A stretch of DNA of 64,000 nucleotides from Actinokineospora bangkokensis (GCF_001940455.1 NZ_MKQR01000021.1:62001-126000); one strand, 5' to 3'. Positions 43,369-52,928 are shown, counted from the stretch's first letter. Numbers and translations: made by a program. Notes: generated by a model not told the origin, from the sequence alone.

Positions 43369-44988
43369 TTGCTGGAGGCACTCGACGCGGGGGCGGTCCG
43401 GCGGTGGGCGGCGGCGTGCGTCGGCGCGCTGGACGCGCACCGGGAGGGCATCGACCGGATCAACGTCTACCCCGTGGCCGACGGGGACACCGGGTCGAAC
43501 CTGCTGGGCACGGCCCGGGCGGCGCTGGAGGCGTTGCTGCGGGCGCCCGCGGCGGAGCGGGCGGACGCGGGGGCGGCGTTCGGGGTGCTGGCCACCGGGG
43601 CGCTGACCGGCGCCCGGGGCAACTCCGGGGTCATCGCCTCGCAGGTGCTGCGGGGCATGGCCGAGGCGCTGCGGGAGGTGCCGGAGGTCAGCGGGCCGGA
43701 CCTGCGGGCGGCGCTGCGCCGGGGGGCGGAGCTGGCGCGGGCGGCGATGGCGGCGCCGGTGCCCGGCACGATGGTCACCGTGGTGACCGCCGCCGCGGAC
43801 GCCACCGGCGGGGACGGGCTGCACGACGTGGCCGCCGCTGCGCTGGGCGCCGCGCTGGTGGCCCTGGAGCGCACGCCCCGCCAGCTCGGGGCGCTGGCGG
43901 ACGCGGGCGTGGTCGACGCGGGCGGGCGCGGGGTGGTGGTGCTGCTGGAGGCGCTGCTGGCGGTGGTGGAGGAGCGGGAGCCGGACCTGAGCGGCGTGGA
44001 GGTGGCCGAGCGGGTGGACAACCCCATGTTCGCCTCCCGCGAGGCAGGCTCGGACCTCTACGCCTACGAGGTCATGTACCTGCTCAACGGCGTGCCGGAC
44101 GAGGCGGCGGCGGCGCTGCGGGACGTGCTGGTCGGCATCGGCGACTCGGTGTCGGTGGTGGGCGACGGCGCGGGGCTGTGGACCGTGCACGTGCACTGCA
44201 ACGACATCGGTGCCGCGGTCGAGGCCGGGGTGGAGGTGGGCAGGCCCCGGCGCATCCGGGTCGCCCGGTTCGCCGACGCCGCCCCCCAGGCGCCCGCGCG
44301 GTTCGAGCGGGACCGGGCGGTGGTGGCGGCGGTGCGCGGGCCGGGGCTGGCGGAGCTGCTGCGCGCCGAGGGCGTCGCGGTGCTGCACGTGGAGGCGGGC
44401 ACCGACCCGACCCCGTACGAGCTGCTCCAGGTGATCACCGGGACCCGGGCGGCGCACGTGGCCGTCCTGCCCGGCGGCAGCGGCCTGGTGGACCTGGCCG
44501 ACGAGGCGGCGATCCGGGCGGTGGCGGCCGGGCAGGACGTGGTGGTCGTGCCGTGCGCGTCCCCGGTGCAGGCGCTGGCGGCCGTGGCCGTGCACGACCC
44601 CCGGCGCAGGCCCGCCGAGGACGTGGTGGCGATGGTCGAGGCGGCGACCGCCACCCGCCGCGGCGAGGTCGTGGTGGCCGCCGAGGACGCGATCACCTGG
44701 GTGGGGCGGTGCCGGGCGCAGGACGTGCTGGCCCTCTCCGACGGCGAGGTGGTGCTCGTCGAACCCGGGCCGCCGCACGACGCGGCCGTGGCGCGGGCCG
44801 CGTGCGCGGTGGTGCGCAGGATGCTCGCGGCGGGCGGCGAGCTGGTGACCGCCGTGCTGGGCCGGGACGCGCCGGGCGGGCTGGCCGAGGAGCTGGGCGG
44901 GTTCCTGCGCCGGGAGAGCCCGCAGACCGAGCTGGTCGTCTACCGCGGCGAGCAGGTTGACTCGCTGCTGGCGCTCGGCCTGGAGTGA
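43369..44988 (+). CDS. fakA: DAK2-domain fatty acid kinase FakA-like protein
   Basis: A 539-aa protein with an N-terminal DAK2/DhaL-type kinase domain (residues 1-200) carrying the metal/nucleotide motif INVYPVADGDTGSNL and the GARGNSGVI loop, and a C-terminal FakA-type region (DUF1949-like, with ELVVYRGEQ at the end). FakA phosphorylates fatty acids held by FakB proteins in many Firmicutes; in actinobacteria the role is assumed. The TTG start at 43369 has GGGAGG upstream. It precedes recG on the same strand after 116 bp, the usual neighbour pair. Confidence 0.85.
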   Translation: MLEALDAGAVRRWAAACVGALDAHREGIDRINVYPVADGDTGSNLLGTARAALEALLRAPAAERADAGAAFGVLATGALTGARGNSGVIASQVLRGMAEALREVPEVSGPDLRAALRRGAELARAAMAAPVPGTMVTVVTAAADATGGDGLHDVAAAALGAALVALERTPRQLGALADAGVVDAGGRGVVVLLEALLAVVEEREPDLSGVEVAERVDNPMFASREAGSDLYAYEVMYLLNGVPDEAAAALRDVLVGIGDSVSVVGDGAGLWTVHVHCNDIGAAVEAGVEVGRPRRIRVARFADAAPQAPARFERDRAVVAAVRGPGLAELLRAEGVAVLHVEAGTDPTPYELLQVITGTRAAHVAVLPGGSGLVDLADEAAIRAVAAGQDVVVVPCASPVQALAAVAVHDPRRRPAEDVVAMVEAATATRRGEVVVAAEDAITWVGRCRAQDVLALSDGEVVLVEPGPPHDAAVARAACAVVRRMLAAGGELVTAVLGRDAPGGLAEELGGFLRRESPQTELVVYRGEQVDSLLALGLE

Positions 44989-45104
44989 CCCGCGGGCGCC
45001 CACCTGTGGACAACCCGGGCGGGTGGCCCGGCCGCTGTCGGGGGTGCTCGACATAATCAGGCGCGCACTCACGGACGGCGATCGGGAGCGGGTGGGGTGG
45101 GGCG

Positions 45105-47291
45105 ATGACGGGCCTGGGCGAGCGGTTGGACCGGGTGGTGGGCAAGAAGTCCGCCGACGCGCTGGCGTCGGCGTTCGAGCTGCACACCGCCGGTGACCTG
45201 CTGCGCCACTACCCGCGCCGGTACGCCGAGCGGGGGCAGCTCACCGACATCGCGGGCCTGGAGATCGGTGAGCACGTCACGGTCATGGCCAAGGTCGTCT
45301 CGGTGGCCAAGCGGCAGATGAAGACCAAGCGCGGCAGCCTGGTCGAGGTCAAGCTCACCGACGGCAAGCGCGACCTGGAGTGCGCGTTCTTCAACCAGCC
45401 CTGGCACGTCGACAAGCTCAAGGCGGGCACCAGCGCGCTGTTCGCGGGGAAGGTCACCGCGTTCCGCAACAAGCTCCAGCTGGCCAACCCCGACTACCAG
45501 CTGCTCGACGTCGAGGTCGAGGGCGCTGAGGGCGCTGAGGGCGCCGTGGTGCCCGCGGTGGAGGAGTTCGCCGGCGGGCTCATCCCGGTCTACCCGGCCG
45601 CGGCCAAGATCCAGTCCTGGCAGATCGCGCAGTGCGTGCAGCAGGCGCTGGCGGTGCTCGACGAGATCGAGGACCCGATGCCGGACGAGCTGCGCAAGCG
45701 CTTGCAGGTGGCGGAGTACGACGCGGCGGTGCGCTCGATCCACCGCCCCGCCGAGTGGGCCGACCTGGAGGTGGCCCGCACCCGGCTCAAGTGGGACGAG
45801 GCGCTGGCCCTGCAGCTCGCCCTGGCCCAGCGCAGGCAGGCCGCCGGGGCGCGCCCGGCGCCCGCGTGCCCGCCCACCCCGGGCGGCATCCTCGACGCCT
45901 TCGACGCGCGGCTGCCGTTCACCCTGACCCGGGGGCAGGTGGAGGTCGGGGAGGCGGTCGCGGCCGACCTGTCCGGCGAGGTGCCGATGAACCGGTTGCT
46001 CCAGGGCGAGGTCGGCTCCGGCAAGACGATGGTGGCGCTGCGGGCGATGCTCCAGGTCGTCGACGCGGGGCGGCAGGCGGCCCTGCTCGCGCCCACCGAG
46101 GTGCTGGCCGCCCAGCACGCCCGCTCGCTGACCGAGATGCTCGGCGACCTCGCGGGCGGCGGTCAGCTCGGCGCGGCGGAGAACGCCACCGCGGTCACCC
46201 TGCTCACCGGGTCGCTGCCCACCGCCGCGCGCAAGCAGGCGATGCTCGACGCGGCGTCGGGGGCGGCGGGCATCGTGGTCGGCACGCACGCCCTGATCCA
46301 GGACAAGGTGTCGTTCGCGGACCTGGGTTTCGTGGTCGTCGACGAGCAGCACCGCTTCGGCGTGCAGCAGCGCGACGCCCTGCGCGCCCGCTCCGGCGAC
46401 GTCAGCCCGCACGTGCTGGTCATGACCGCCACCCCGATCCCGCGCACGGTGGCGATGACCGTCTACGGCGACCTGGAGACCTCGTCGCTGCGCGAGCTGC
46501 CCGCGGGCCGCTCCCCCATCTCCACCACCGTCGTGCCCGCCGCCGAGAAGCCCGCCTGGCTCGACCGGGTCTGGCAGCGCGTCCGCGAGGAGGTCGACTC
46601 CGGCCACCAGGCCTACGTGGTGTGCCCGCGCATCGGCGACGAGGACTCGAACGTGGCCGACGACGGCTCCGGCCGCAGGCCCCCGCTGGCGGTCAACGAC
46701 GTCGCCCCCGACCTCGCGGGCGGCGCGCTCGCGGGCCTGCGCGTCGACGTCCTGCACGGCCGGATGCCCCCGGAGGACAAGGACCGCGTCATGCGCGCCT
46801 TCGCCGCGGGCGAGGTCGACGTCCTCGTCGCCACCACCGTCGTCGAGGTCGGCGTCAACGTCCCGAACGCCACCGCCATGGTCATCCTCGACGCCGACCG
46901 CTTCGGCGTCAGCCAGCTGCACCAGCTCCGCGGCCGCGTCGGCCGCGGCTCCGCCCCCGGCGTCTGCCTGCTGGTCACCGACCTGCCCGCCGCCACCGCC
47001 ACCCGCGACCGCCTCGACGCCGTCGCCTCCACCCTCGACGGCTTCGAACTGGCCCGCCTCGACCTCGAACAGCGCCGGGAGGGCGACGTCCTCGGTTCCT
47101 CCCAGTCCGGCGCCAAGTCCGGCCTGAAGATGCTCTCCCTGCTCCGCGACGAGGACGTCATCGCGGACGCCCGGGTGGTGGCCCAAGCCCTCATCGCCGA
47201 CGACCCCGCGCTGACGGCCTACCCCGGGCTGGCCGGGATGGTGTCCCAGTTGGTCACCGAGGACAAGGCCTCCTTCCTGGAGAAGGCCTAG
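45105..47291 (+). CDS. recG: ATP-dependent DNA helicase RecG
   Basis: RecG (728 aa) remodels stalled replication forks and branched DNA. The N-terminal wedge/OB domain (about 1-200, VTVMAKVVSVAKRQMKTKRG) is followed by DEAD-like helicase lobes: Walker A GEVGSGKTMVALRAM at about 305, DEQH box VVDEQHRFGVQQRDAL at about 412, TATPIPRT, and the C-terminal lobe with TTVVEVGVNVPNA and QLHQLRGRVGRG at about 608. It is full length. ATG at 45105. A TTGTCCACA site lies between fakA and recG (45005-45013, minus strand). Confidence 0.97.
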   Translation: MTGLGERLDRVVGKKSADALASAFELHTAGDLLRHYPRRYAERGQLTDIAGLEIGEHVTVMAKVVSVAKRQMKTKRGSLVEVKLTDGKRDLECAFFNQPWHVDKLKAGTSALFAGKVTAFRNKLQLANPDYQLLDVEVEGAEGAEGAVVPAVEEFAGGLIPVYPAAAKIQSWQIAQCVQQALAVLDEIEDPMPDELRKRLQVAEYDAAVRSIHRPAEWADLEVARTRLKWDEALALQLALAQRRQAAGARPAPACPPTPGGILDAFDARLPFTLTRGQVEVGEAVAADLSGEVPMNRLLQGEVGSGKTMVALRAMLQVVDAGRQAALLAPTEVLAAQHARSLTEMLGDLAGGGQLGAAENATAVTLLTGSLPTAARKQAMLDAASGAAGIVVGTHALIQDKVSFADLGFVVVDEQHRFGVQQRDALRARSGDVSPHVLVMTATPIPRTVAMTVYGDLETSSLRELPAGRSPISTTVVPAAEKPAWLDRVWQRVREEVDSGHQAYVVCPRIGDEDSNVADDGSGRRPPLAVNDVAPDLAGGALAGLRVDVLHGRMPPEDKDRVMRAFAAGEVDVLVATTVVEVGVNVPNATAMVILDADRFGVSQLHQLRGRVGRGSAPGVCLLVTDLPAATATRDRLDAVASTLDGFELARLDLEQRREGDVLGSSQSGAKSGLKMLSLLRDEDVIADARVVAQALIADDPALTAYPGLAGMVSQLVTEDKASFLEKA

Positions 47292-47674
47292 CGCGGCACC
47301 GCCTCGCCCGGCAGGGGCACCCCGTCGCTGCGGGCTGCCTCCCGCGCGGACGGTTCTGTTGCGTGCCGGGCCACGGGATCGGCCGGGAACCACGCGGCCC
47401 CACCATTCCAGCCGGGCTCACAGCTCACCGGTTGTCCACAGCCCGGCGAGTTGTCCACAGCCGGTGCCGTGGGCTCCCTTTTCGTTGCCCTGCGCCGGTA
47501 GCGTTGAAAACAGGGGTCCCCTTGCCCGGGGTACGCCTGCGGCAGCGCGGGCCGAGAGGGCGACGAGGCGCGAGGCCGTAGGGGCCAAGGGGCGAGGGGG
47601 CAAGGGGGCAAAGGGACGAGGCGGCGAGGCGGCGGCGGGGGTGCCAGGTGGTGGCGGCACCCCCGGTGCGCGGG
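47292..47674. other. convergent gap recG/ung with two DnaA-box-like sites
   Basis: A 383-bp gap without a credible ORF. At 47432-47440 and 47451-47459 are two perfect TTGTCCACA 9-mers in the same orientation, 19 bp apart, matching the DnaA box form favoured in actinobacteria. The right end (47550-47650) is purine-rich with GGGGCAAGGGG-type simple repeats. Confidence 0.55.
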
Positions 47675-48349
47675 TTAGGGCAGCTTCCAGTCGATCGGTT
47701 GTCCGCCCTGCTCCTCCAGGAGGGCGTTGGCGCGGCTGAAGGGCTTGGAGCCGAAGAAGCCCGCGTGGGCCGACAGGGGGCTGGGGTGGGCGGACTCGAT
47801 GGCGGGGACGGTGCCCAGCATGGGCTTGAGGTTGCGGGCGTTGCGGCCCCAGAGGATCGCGACGAGGGGGCCGCCGCGGGCGGCGAGGGCCTTGATGGCC
47901 TGCTCGGTGACCTGCTCCCAGCCCTTGCCCTGGTGGGAGTTGGCGCGGCCGGGTTCGACGGTCAGCGCCCGGTTGAGGAGCAGGACGCCGTGGTCGGCCC
48001 AGGGGGTGAGGTCGCCGTTGGTGGGCAGGGGGTGGCCCAGGTCCTCCTGGTACTCCTTGTAGATGTTGATGAGGCTCTTGGGGATCGGCCGGACGTCGGG
48101 GGCCACCGAGAAGGAGAGGCCGACGGCGTGGCCGGGGGTGGGGTAGGGGTCCTGGCCGACGATCAGGACGCGGACGTCGGCGAAGGGCTGCTGGAAGGCG
48201 CGCAGGACGTGCTCGCCTGCGGGCAGGTAGCGGCGGCCCTCGGCGATCTCGCGGCGCAGGAACTCGCCCATGGCCGCGATCTGGTCCGCAACGGGGGCGA
48301 GGGCCTCGGCCCAGCCCGCTTCGACGATCTCCGTCAGTGGTCGTGGCAC
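47675..48349 (-). CDS. ung: uracil-DNA glycosylase
   Basis: Family 1 UDG (224 aa) that excises uracil from DNA. The water-activating loop [22 protein letters not shown] (Asp in GQDPY) and the Leu/His loop [18 protein letters not shown] are intact, with [23 protein letters not shown] between. GTG at 48349 starts [12 protein letters not shown]. The carbonic anhydrase-like gene lies 11 bp upstream on the same strand, so the two are probably co-transcribed. Confidence 0.97.
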   Translation of the reverse strand: MPRPLTEIVEAGWAEALAPVADQIAAMGEFLRREIAEGRRYLPAGEHVLRAFQQPFADVRVLIVGQDPYPTPGHAVGLSFSVAPDVRPIPKSLINIYKEYQEDLGHPLPTNGDLTPWADHGVLLLNRALTVEPGRANSHQGKGWEQVTEQAIKALAARGGPLVAILWGRNARNLKPMLGTVPAIESAHPSPLSAHAGFFGSKPFSRANALLEEQGGQPIDWKLP

Positions 48350-48360
48350 GGCGTCGGAGC

Positions 48361-48894
48361 CTACTCACCCACCGCGTCGAGCCTGCGCAGGCCTTGCTTG
48401 TAGATCGCGCTGTTCTCCAGGTACTTGGCCACGATGCCCGACGTCATGTCCTCGGGGACGACGTGGCCCTCGCGCACCCGGGCGGGCACGCCGAGCGCCA
48501 TGGCGCGGGCGGGCAGGAAGCCGTTGAACGACATCACCGCGCCCGCGCCCAGCACTGCGCCGTCCTCGACGACCGATCCGTTGAGCAGCACCGACCCGGA
48601 GGCGATGAGGCAGCGGTCGCCCACGGTGGCGCCCTCGACGTGGACGTTGTGGCCGAGCACGCAGTCGGCGCCGATGCGCACCGGGTGGAACTCGGTGCAG
48701 TGCACCACCGTGCCGTCCTGCACCGACGTGCGCTCCCCGACCTCGATGGTGCCGTAGTCGCCGCGCAGCACCGCCTGCGGCCACACCGACACCCCCGCGC
48801 GCAGGGTGACCGCGCCGATGACGGTGGCGTCGGGGTGGACGTAGGCGTCCGGGTGGATGTCGGGGGTCAGGTCGCCGAGGGCGTAGACGGGCAC
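48361..48894 (-). CDS. gamma-carbonic anhydrase family protein
   Basis: A 177-aa left-handed beta-helix protein with hexapeptide repeats ([29 protein letters not shown]). The three zinc-ligand His positions of gamma-class anhydrases are present in [11 protein letters not shown] and LGHNVHVEG. Glu near [11 protein letters not shown] is also as expected. Many members of this family lack measurable carbonic anhydrase activity and function as acyltransferases or scaffold proteins, so activity is not assured. It overlaps the GNAT gene end by 28 bp. Confidence 0.87.
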   Translation of the reverse strand: MPVYALGDLTPDIHPDAYVHPDATVIGAVTLRAGVSVWPQAVLRGDYGTIEVGERTSVQDGTVVHCTEFHPVRIGADCVLGHNVHVEGATVGDRCLIASGSVLLNGSVVEDGAVLGAGAVMSFNGFLPARAMALGVPARVREGHVVPEDMTSGIVAKYLENSAIYKQGLRRLDAVGE

Positions 48895-49370
48895 TGCTGC
48901 TCCTGCGGGGTGAGGTCCTTCGCGAGGTGGATCGACTGCGGCGCCCCGGCGTAGTACCCGAACGGGGTCGTCGCGGTGTAGCCGGAGGTGGCGTAGAGGC
49001 GCACCGCTTCCGGCTGCGGTTCCCCGGTCTCCAGCACGACCCGGGTGCGGCCCGCGGCGAGCGCGGCCCGCTCCAGCTCAGCCAGCAGGGCCCTGGCCAG
49101 GCCGAGGCCGCGCGCGGCGGGGGTGACGTACATGCGCTTGACCTCCACCGCGTCGTCGCCGTACGTGCGCCACCCGCCGCTGGCGACCGGGCGGCCGTCG
49201 AGGTAGGCGACGAGGAACAGGCCGCGCGGCGGGGCGAACTCGGCCGGGTCGACGGGGCTGCCGTCCTGCTCGCCGTAGCGGACCACGTACTCCTGCTGGA
49301 CCTCCGCGACGAGCAGCGCGGAGTCGGGGTGGTCGTAGGGGCGGACGCGGATGTCGGTGGAGCTCGGCAC
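48867..49370 (-). CDS. GNAT-family acetyltransferase
   Basis: A 167-aa GNAT domain: DIRVRPYDHPDSALLVAEVQ at the start, RPVASGGWRTYGDDAVEVKRMYVTP, and the acetyl-CoA loop ARGLGLARALLAELERAALAAG, ending AVRLYATSGYTATTPFGYY. Substrate unknown. Its 3' end overlaps the start of the carbonic anhydrase-like gene by 28 bp in another frame, while thiL ends 14 bp upstream, placing all on one leftward transcript. Confidence 0.87.
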   Translation of the reverse strand: MPSSTDIRVRPYDHPDSALLVAEVQQEYVVRYGEQDGSPVDPAEFAPPRGLFLVAYLDGRPVASGGWRTYGDDAVEVKRMYVTPAARGLGLARALLAELERAALAAGRTRVVLETGEPQPEAVRLYATSGYTATTPFGYYAGAPQSIHLAKDLTPQEQQCPSTPSAT

Positions 49371-49384
49371 GGCCCGATTGTCGC

Positions 49385-50362
49385 TCAGCGCCAGTGCTGC
49401 CAGCCCGCGGGACCCGCGTAGGGCGCCCCGTCGACGGTGACGGCGGGCCCGCTCGCGGCGGGCCTGCCGACGGTGCCGACCACCCGCCAGCCGTCCGGGA
49501 CGGCCTGCGGGCCGGGGAAGGTGGCGGCGAGGGCGTGGTCCTCGCCGCCGGTGAGCACCCAGCCCCGCGGGTCGCCGCCGAGCGCGGAGGCCACGTCGAG
49601 CAGCCGCTGGTGCACCTCGACGAGGTCGGTGCGCACGTCGACCGACACCCCGGAGGCGGTGGCGACGTGGCCGAGGTCGGCGAGCAGGCCGTCGGAGACG
49701 TCGACCATGGCGGTGGCGCCCGCGTCGGCGGCCTGCGGGCCCGCGGCGTAGGGCGGTTCGGGGGCGCGGTGGGCGGCCACCACGTTGACCGGGGAGCGGA
49801 AGCCGCGCTTGAGCACGGCCAGCCCGGCGGCGCTCCAGCCCAGCCTGCCCGCGATGGCCACCACGTCACCGGGTCTGGCCCCGGAGCGGGTCACCGGGTC
49901 GCGCCCGCGCAGCTCGCCCAGGGCCGTGACGGAGATCACCACAGTGGGCGCGGAGGTCATGTCGCCGCCGACGACGCCCACCTTGGCCCGGTTCGCCTCC
50001 TGCCACATGCCCGCGGTGATCCGGTCGAGCACCGACGCCCTGGTGGTCGGCGGGCACGCGATGCCGACCAGCACACCGGTGGGGACCGCGCCCATGGCGG
50101 CCACGTCCGCGAGGTTGACCGCCACCGCCTTGTGCCCGACGTGCTCGGGGTCGGACCAGTCGAACCGGAAGTGCACGCCCTCCACCAGCACGTCCGTGCT
50201 GGCCACCACCCGGCCGTCGGCCGCGCTCACCACCGCGGCGTCGTCGCCGGGGCCCAGCAGCGTGGCCGCCGGGTGCGCCCGGCCCGCGGTGAGCCGCCCG
50301 ATCACCCCGAACTCGCCGAGGTCGGCCACCGTCTCCTGCTCGCCCGGCGTGTCCGGTCGCAC
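49385..50362 (-). CDS. thiL: thiamine-monophosphate kinase
   Basis: ThiL (325 aa) makes thiamine diphosphate from thiamine monophosphate. Motifs in order are LLGPGDDAAVV, VASTDVLVEGVHFRFDWS, VGHKAVAVNLADVAAMGA, and VVGGDMTSAPTVVISVTALGE, all typical of the PurM/ThiL fold, with MVDVSDGLLADLGHVA and TGGEDHAL later. GTG at 50362 is fixed by GGAGG six bases upstream; longer in-frame starts upstream lack such a site. Leftward transcript with the GNAT and ung genes. Confidence 0.95.
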   Translation of the reverse strand: MRPDTPGEQETVADLGEFGVIGRLTAGRAHPAATLLGPGDDAAVVSAADGRVVASTDVLVEGVHFRFDWSDPEHVGHKAVAVNLADVAAMGAVPTGVLVGIACPPTTRASVLDRITAGMWQEANRAKVGVVGGDMTSAPTVVISVTALGELRGRDPVTRSGARPGDVVAIAGRLGWSAAGLAVLKRGFRSPVNVVAAHRAPEPPYAAGPQAADAGATAMVDVSDGLLADLGHVATASGVSVDVRTDLVEVHQRLLDVASALGGDPRGWVLTGGEDHALAATFPGPQAVPDGWRVVGTVGRPAASGPAVTVDGAPYAGPAGWQHWR

Positions 50363-50496
50363 CCTGGTCCTCCGATCACCGACAGTCTGGCGTCCCACTG
50401 GTGGACTTCCCACCACCGCGGCCCACGGCGACCCGGTCTGGGGTACGTTGCTGACACGTTCTCACCAGCCCACACCTAGCCGCGAAGGGGCGCGCC

Positions 50497-50730
50497 GTGG
50501 TCCACGCATACATCCTGATCCAGACCGAGGTGGGCAAGGCGGCCACCGTCGCCGGTGAGATCTCCGGCCTGGCGGGTGTCACGACCGCCGAGGACGTCAC
50601 CGGTCCCTACGACGTGATCGTCCGCGCCGAGGCCGACAACGTCGACCAGCTCGGCCAGCTCGTCGTCGCCAACATCCAGAACGTCGACGGGATCACCCGC
50701 ACCCTGACCTGCCCCGTGGTGCACATCTGA
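50497..50730 (+). CDS. Lrp/AsnC ligand-binding (RAM) domain protein
   Basis: A 77-aa protein that is only the RAM/effector-binding domain of Lrp/AsnC regulators (VVHAYILIQTEVGKAATVA, EDVTGPYDVIVRAEA, VDGITRTLTCPVVHI), with no DNA-binding helix-turn-helix. Such stand-alone proteins may form mixed oligomers with full Lrp proteins or bind amino acids. GTG at 50497. It is followed 19 bp later by the DUF3515 gene and so they are likely one transcript. It is divergent from thiL, as in related genomes. Confidence 0.9.
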   Translation: MVHAYILIQTEVGKAATVAGEISGLAGVTTAEDVTGPYDVIVRAEADNVDQLGQLVVANIQNVDGITRTLTCPVVHI

Positions 50731-50749
50731 CCCGTGGTCCACTGGGCCG

Positions 50750-51346
50750 GTGACCACACCGCCCGACGCCGACACCCCCACAACGCCCCCGGTCCAGGGC
50801 CTGCCCCGCCGCGCGGTCACCACCGCCGCGGTCCTGGTCGTCCTGCTCCTGGTCGGCGTCGTGGTCGCCAGCCGCTTCCTCGGTCCCGGTGACACCTCCA
50901 CCGCGACCCCCACCTCCGCACCCCCGCGCACCGGCCCCGTGGGCCTGGTCCCCGTGGAGGCCCCCGCGGCCGGGTCGACGGCGTGCACGTCCCTGGTCAC
51001 CGAGCTGAACGGCGCCCTGCCCAGCAACGGCAAGACCCTGGACCGCCTCCCCCTCGCCGACCCCGCCCCCACGGGCGCGGTGGCCTGGGGCGATCGCACC
51101 GGCGACCCCGTCGTCCTGCGCTGCGGCCTGAACAAGCCACCCGAGCTGACCCCGACCTCCCAGCTGCGGGTCATCTCCGGCGTCCAGTGGCTCCCCGTGG
51201 AAGGCGACGGCGCCACCACCTGGTTCGCCGTCGACCGGGGCGTCTACGTGGCACTCACCCTGCCCGACGGGGTGGGCACCGGCCCGGTGCAGACCGTGTC
51301 CGAGATCGTGGGCCGCGTCCTCCCCGCCCAACCCGTCACCCCCTGA
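50750..51346 (+). CDS. DUF3515 membrane-anchored protein
   Basis: A 198-aa protein with one N-terminal membrane helix (about 23-43, VTTAAVLVVLLLVGVVVAS) and an outer DUF3515 domain. It contains ACTSLVTELNGALPSNGKTLDRLPLADPAP, AVAWGDRTGDPVVLRCGL and DGATTWFAVDRGVYVALTLPDG. Two conserved Cys (ACTS, LRCG) probably form a disulfide outside the cell. DUF3515 genes in actinobacteria normally flank ddl/thiL, as here. Function unknown. Confidence 0.9.
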   Translation: MTTPPDADTPTTPPVQGLPRRAVTTAAVLVVLLLVGVVVASRFLGPGDTSTATPTSAPPRTGPVGLVPVEAPAAGSTACTSLVTELNGALPSNGKTLDRLPLADPAPTGAVAWGDRTGDPVVLRCGLNKPPELTPTSQLRVISGVQWLPVEGDGATTWFAVDRGVYVALTLPDGVGTGPVQTVSEIVGRVLPAQPVTP

Positions 51347-51740
51347 CTCCCCCGAAGGGCCCAGCCTCACCCCAACCCCGCAGCCGGGGGTTCCTTCGCT
51401 TCGCCCACAACGCAACCCCCACCGCCAGCCCGGCTACGCCCCTGCCGGAAGAAGCGGTCTTTGCCCACAACGCCACCACCCCCACAACCGGCGGCCCGGC
51501 TACGGAGGTGCTCGATGCGGTGGTCTTGTTTGGCCGGGGAAGGCGATCATGTGCTACCCACGACCGGGGGGTGGGGCCGAAGGCCTCACCTTTCCCCCAC
51601 CCCAAGCACATGATCGCCGCAGGGGCCCCGACCAAACAGGACCACCGCATCGAGCCAGCCGGAAAACGACCGGGCTCTACCAACGCCGAAGCCGAAGGCG
51701 AGGCGAGCAAGCCCCCGCAGCAAGCCCCCGCCCGCCACGA
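51347..51740. other. repeat-filled convergent gap DUF3515/ddl
   Basis: This 394-bp gap holds copy 3 of family 1 plus its shared flanks. On the left (51390-51428) is a diverged copy of the GCCCACAACGC block; on the right (51656-51720) the shared CGAAGCCGAAGGCGAGGCGAG tail. I see no ORF. Confidence 0.65.
51429..51655 (+). repeat. dispersed repeat family 1, copy 3 (hairpin at 51510-51655)
   Basis: A 227-bp stretch that matches 57184-57410 with only two mismatches that I can find. Its 146-nt hairpin starts GCTCGATGCGGTGGTCTTG (51510) and ends with the near-complementary CAGGACCACCGCATCGAGC (51655). Inner stem: GCGATCATGTGCT with AGCACATGATCGC. The 3' arm has the AGGGGC bulge. Located between convergent DUF3515 and ddl genes. 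Confidence 0.9.
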
Positions 51741-52835
51741 TCAGCGCAACCCGGTCCCCCGAGCCAGCGCCGTGTCCACCAGCGTCGCCAGCAGCGTCGG
51801 GTAGTCCACCCCGGTCACCGACCACATCTTCGGGTAGGCGGACGTGGGCGTGAAGCCGGGCATCGTGTTGACCTCGTTGATGGTCAGCTCCCCGCCCTCC
51901 CCCACGAAGAAGTCCACCCTGGCCAGGCCCTGGCAGTCCAGGGCGGTGAAGGCGCGGATCGCCATCTCGCGCAGGGCGGCGGCGACCTCGTCGTCGAGCT
52001 TGGCGGGGATGTCGAGCTCGACGGAGTCGTCGACGTACTTGGCGTCGAAGTCGTACCACTCGACCCGCTCGTCGAGGATGCGGACCTCGGCGGGGGCGGA
52101 GGCCTCGACGCGGCCGTCGGGGAACTCCAGGACGCCGCACTCGACCTCGCGGCCGACCACGGCGGCCTCGATGAGGACCTTGGGGTCGACCGCGCGGGCG
52201 GTGGCGATGGCGGCGTCCAGGTCGGACCAGTCGGAGACCTTGGTGATGCCGGTGGACGAGCCCGCGCGGGAGGGCTTGACGAACACCGGCAGGCCCAGGT
52301 GGTCGCGCTCGGCGGGGGTCAGGGTGGTGGCGGTGCGGCGCAGCTCGACGAACCGGCCCACCGGCAGGCCCTCGGCGGCGAGCAGCTTCTTGGTGAAGCC
52401 CTTGTCCATCGCGACCGCGCTGGCCAGCACGCCGGGGCCGACGTAGGGGACGCCGACCATCTCCAGCAGGCCCTGGATGGTGCCGTCCTCGCCGTAGGCG
52501 CCGTGCAGCAGCGGGAACACCACGTCCACCTCGCTGAGCACCTCGCCCTCGCGGCCCGGTTCCAGGGCGACCAGGCCCACCGACCCGGGGTCGGCGGGCA
52601 GGGTCAGCGCGGTGCCGGAGGTGACCGAGGGCAGCGTGCGGTCCTCGATGCGCAGGGTGGTGGGGTCCGCCGGGCCGAGCACCCAGCGGCCCTCGGGGGT
52701 GATGCCCACCGGGACCACCTCGAAGCGGCCGCCCGCCAGGTTGCCGAGGACGCCCGCCGCGGACAGGCAGGACACCACGTGCTCGGTGGAGCGGCCGCCG
52801 AAGACGACCGCGACCCGGATCTGAGAGCTGGCCAT
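51741..52835 (-). CDS. ddl: D-alanine--D-alanine ligase
   Basis: Ddl (364 aa) joins two D-Ala for peptidoglycan. The N-terminal domain has [20 protein letters not shown], the ATP-grasp core [27 protein letters not shown], the substrate loop [16 protein letters not shown], and the catalytic end [35 protein letters not shown]. Residues for D-Ala recognition look as in vancomycin-sensitive ligases, not D-lactate types, though this was only judged by eye. ATG at 52835. Confidence 0.97.
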   Translation of the reverse strand: MASSQIRVAVVFGGRSTEHVVSCLSAAGVLGNLAGGRFEVVPVGITPEGRWVLGPADPTTLRIEDRTLPSVTSGTALTLPADPGSVGLVALEPGREGEVLSEVDVVFPLLHGAYGEDGTIQGLLEMVGVPYVGPGVLASAVAMDKGFTKKLLAAEGLPVGRFVELRRTATTLTPAERDHLGLPVFVKPSRAGSSTGITKVSDWSDLDAAIATARAVDPKVLIEAAVVGREVECGVLEFPDGRVEASAPAEVRILDERVEWYDFDAKYVDDSVELDIPAKLDDEVAAALREMAIRAFTALDCQGLARVDFFVGEGGELTINEVNTMPGFTPTSAYPKMWSVTGVDYPTLLATLVDTALARGTGLR

Positions 52836-52879
52836 GGTCTGGACCCTACCGGGCGCCCCGGCGCCCCCCGGAACGCGCG

Positions 52880-52913
52880 CGGGCCGCGCCCCCGGTGGTG
52901 GGGGCGCGGCCCG
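52880..52913 (-). terminator. terminator of the sigK-rskA operon
   Basis: A perfect 14-bp stem (CGGGCCGCGCCCCC at 52880-52893 with its complement at 52900-52913) and a 6-nt loop GGTGGT, 15 bp beyond the rskA stop on the minus strand. Confidence 0.7.
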
Positions 52914-52928
52914 GGCGGGCGGGGCGGG

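Noticed and set aside
50394-50414. Inverted repeat upstream of the Lrp-domain gene as an Lrp operator
   Set aside because: Arms are only 5 bp (GGTGG/CCACC) and such words are frequent at this GC content; the protein also lacks a DNA-binding domain.
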